Below, in pieces: positions 61,219 to 64,000 of a stretch of DNA of 64,000 nucleotides (position 1 is the first letter of the stretch; each line of letters begins with the position of its first letter). The translations under genes and the position numbers were made by a program. Source of the DNA: Mallotus nudiflorus (taxonomy: Eukaryota > Streptophyta > Magnoliopsida > Malpighiales > Euphorbiaceae); assembly GCA_947683625.1 (NCBI GenBank), contig CANTUR010000153.1:248001-312000 (forward strand), in the 5' to 3' direction. A model generated the notes under the pieces. The model worked only from the letters and a program-made list of their open reading frames with translations. It was not told the DNA's origin and did no database searches.

Positions 61219-63993
61219 CAAAAATCAAAAGTTAGCCAAAATTACAGAATTGCCACCCTATCACCCCCTACACGTGTGATCATCCCATCTCCATTTTCGG
61301 CATCTGTAACTCAGTTTTCTTGCCGTTAGTGTGCCTCTCAGCCTTCCTCCTCCACCTCCAGCCTTTCCCGACACCTGAAGCCACCATTTTCGGCGTGTTT
61401 TGATCGGAAAACCCAAGAGAAGCCGAAATTCATCTCATCGTCGTTCAAGTCGATTCTAGCCACCGTTTTCCACACCACCTGCCTCTATCTTCTCCTTGAG
61501 CTCCGCTGAGTATGATTCTAAGCTTTGTTTCACTTAAAATGGTCTAGATTTCCCTAGGTTTTGATTTTCCATTTTTGGCCTAATAGGGTTTCAAATTTTT
61601 TTGAGCTTCAATTTGATTGATTCAGGTAAACTCCCTTCACAAAATTTGATCCTAGTAGTTTAATCTACACTCTGGAATTTTTTTGGAATTTTTGGAATTT
61701 ATTTTTATTTTTGGGAATTTTTGATTATTTTATTAATATTTTCTAATTTTGGAAAATTAATTAATTAAATTATGAAATTTTGTTTTATAGTTTTTATAGG
61801 TGTTAAAATGAATTTTATAAATTTATTTGTAATTTTTGTGAATTTTATATATTTATTTGGAATTTATTAAGTTTATGTAATTTTGAAAAATTAGGTTAAT
61901 TATGTGTTTCATTGAAATTAATTGGTTAATTGAGTATATTTATTGATATTATTGAATTATATGTTCAGAAAATTAATTTTGAGTAATTATACTATTTTTG
62001 GTTAATTTTTTATTAATTTTAATGAATATATATATAGGGGTATTTTGGTAATTTGACACTAAATTAGCTAAAAATGTAATTAAATTGGTTTTAATAGTTA
62101 TTTAAGGTATAAAAAATGATTTCTTCAAATTATTTAGTATTTTTAATTAATTAAAACTATTTTTCGTAAATTATTTTCAAATTATATGTATAATATATGA
62201 TTTTTCTAAATAAATGAGTTTTTATCGGTTTTTAACATGTTTTAGAGTTAATTATGTAATTTGGATTGATAAAATGTATTTTTATTATTAAAGGGCATTT
62301 TTGGTATTTCTGTGTTATTCTGTGAATTGTGAACCTCGGTCGGTGAAATGTGGTTTGGAGTCCGATCAAGGGGTTGTGAATTATGTTTATATAGAAGTGT
62401 GTTTCTTTGCAGGACTGACTCTACCCTTTGAGTAGAGAGATGTCCATTTTACAGGGGAGGTTTTGTCGGATTTTCGGTAGAATTCTCATAAAACGTGATA
62501 TCCGGTCGAATTCTTATTCTAATTCTGTGTCTAGTATTCTAGATTGATTTTTTAGAAATTTTGATAGAATTATTCTGATTTCTTGTTTTCATTTGTTTTT
62601 TTAGTTGCGTCGAGACCGAGGCCTAGTAGACCAAACCCGTCGGACCCATCTCGATGAGCGCAATAACAGTGAGTTGTTATTTTATATATACGTGTTCTAG
62701 GGTGCATATTTTAGAAATGTATGTTTCATTGTATAAAATATGCATAAATGATTTAATAATTTCTTAGGTTTATTTTGGTATATTTTTGGTATATTTTCAA
62801 ATTATATGCATGCTTTATTATGAATTTATACTTAAATTGTTTTAAGTATATTTATAGTTTAATTCCAGTTTATTTTGTACTATATTGGATTTATTTGACG
62901 TATATATATACTTGAAATATACCTGGTTTACTTTTGGTATATTTATAGTATATATATATATGGTTTATGTTGCTATTTTATTCAATTTCATGCATCATTT
63001 ATTTATGAATGTATGTTTTATATTATAAATGAAGGATATCAATAGAATGTGCTATCTAATGGGCAGCAGTAGGACCGAGTACGTACCAGTACGCCGATAG
63101 CATTTAAGCTACATTACTAACCTATTTGTGGATATGGATTGGATTGATTGATTTATTTGATGTGAGATATGATTTGGGAGTGTGATAGCTAGAGCTCGAT
63201 TGACCAAGTGTCTCGGGGTAAATCACACTGATAGTCAGACTGCTGGAGCTCGGTTGACTTAGTGTCTCCGGGCCAGTCTACTGTCCAAATGGAACAAGTG
63301 AATATATTTGGAATAAGTGAGCCTGTATGGCTAGAGTGTTGTCTAACCCTAGTTGAGGTTGCAGTTTTCTAGAGTTCTATTTGATCTTTCATAAATAGTG
63401 ATTTTCAGTAAATATATATATATATATAAATGATTTTGTTGCATCTGTGTATATTTGCTTGTATATATATTTATTATATATACTATTGACTGTGTGCATT
63501 GTCATTTACTATGCATGTATATATATTATAACAATTCACTCAGTGAGGTCTGACTCCCCTTCATTGACTATTTTTCAGGAGAGTCATCATCTTTAGACCT
63601 TAGTAGCAGACCCATACGCCGGATTTCTTCCGTCCCGACTTCACTATGTAAATTGCTTACTTGAGTTTCATTTTATAATCTATACACTACAATAGTTGTA
63701 AACAATTGCGGGGTTTATGTATTATTTTTCTGTGAATTATGTATTTTAAAGGCTTGAACTGGAATTTTATATTAAAGGATTATTTATATATGAGATGAGG
63801 ATGTTCATTTAATTTTATTGGTGGATTATTATTTTATTTCTATTTATGATTTTATTTCCGCTGTAAAATATTTTATTTATGTCATTATGATTATTACATG
63901 TTTTATTTTATTTTAAGACTTACTACGGATTCCGAATTCGAAAGAATTCTCATTCCTTAACGTCGGTCATGGCTTCTGTTTTGGGTCGTGACA
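61164..63993 (+). mobile_element. Solo LTR S4, right part
   Basis: Resumes the LTR at the base following the microsatellite: ATCAAAAATCAAAA as in S3 (41811), GC-rich block 61260-61510, CGGTCGG stem near 62340, GAATTCTCATAAAACGTGATATCC (62480-62503), GTTGCGTCGAGACCGAGG (62603), palindrome remnant near 63056, duplicated hairpin (63178-63285) and the end GGGTCGTGACA at 63993. The last seven bases of the window begin TATAT, matching 46679-46683. Left and right parts add up to about 3.29 kb, the length of S2 and S3 plus repeat expansion. Confidence 0.9.
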
Positions 63994-64000
63994 TATATAT

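Overview
The window is repeat-dominated nuclear DNA from a flowering plant. It is strongly AT-rich and consists mostly of nested, decayed LTR retrotransposons plus integrated plant pararetroviruses (family Caulimoviridae). I found no intact host gene, rRNA, tRNA gene or CRISPR array. Nothing fixes the species. The evidence for a plant is Tekay-type chromovirus polyproteins with initiator-tRNA-Met primer sites, a Tat/Ogre-type element with a tRNA-Arg primer site, a CACTA-type terminus, and caulimovirid movement protein, RT and RNase H domains.

Layout. 1-5703: a very decayed caulimovirid on the minus strand (RT thumb, RNase H, zinc knuckles), split by a solo LTR (S1, 2496-5339). 5704-15246: Tekay element A, with a 3.4 kb 5' LTR, PBS, ruined gag-pol and a 3' LTR cut short. 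15248-36417: a Tekay complex. It starts as the tail of an LTR ending at a PBS remnant, is interrupted by a Tat/Ogre fragment (15421 to about 23465), resumes in reverse transcriptase, and continues as pol - LTR2 - second gag-pol - LTR3, so LTR2 is shared by two internal regions. The Tat/Ogre gag is itself split by solo LTR S2 (18998-22246, TSD TTTGA). 36418-41333: a CACTA-like right end carrying broken fragments of several unrelated genes. 41334-44585: solo LTR S3 (TSD TGACC). 44586-46683: unique AT-rich DNA with one foldback MITE.

46684-63993 is solo LTR S4 (TSD TATAT), split at its TA microsatellite by about 14 kb of pararetrovirus. The viral block is a truncated minus-strand copy (V1, 47147-52872) fused head to head with a nearly genome-length plus-strand copy (V2, 52880-61163). 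The two share 5.7 kb inverted arms separated by about 2.1 kb present only in V2. V2 reads PBS, leader, ORF1 (movement protein, coat/nucleocapsid region with zinc knuckle, aspartic protease, RT, RNase H), ORF2 of unknown function, promoter, and an R/leader region with a polyadenylation signal. This is the two-ORF plan I associate with florendoviruses. Both copies carry several stops and frameshifts, some shared and most private.

The inferred order of events is: old caulimovirid, then Tekay insertions; the Tat/Ogre element into Tekay; the 3.25 kb LTR family (S2-S4) inserting and collapsing to solo LTRs; then the pararetrovirus pair entering S4. No gene here is expected to work as a host gene. 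The most notable structures are the inverted viral pair and the RNA-like structures conserved in all Tekay-type LTRs.
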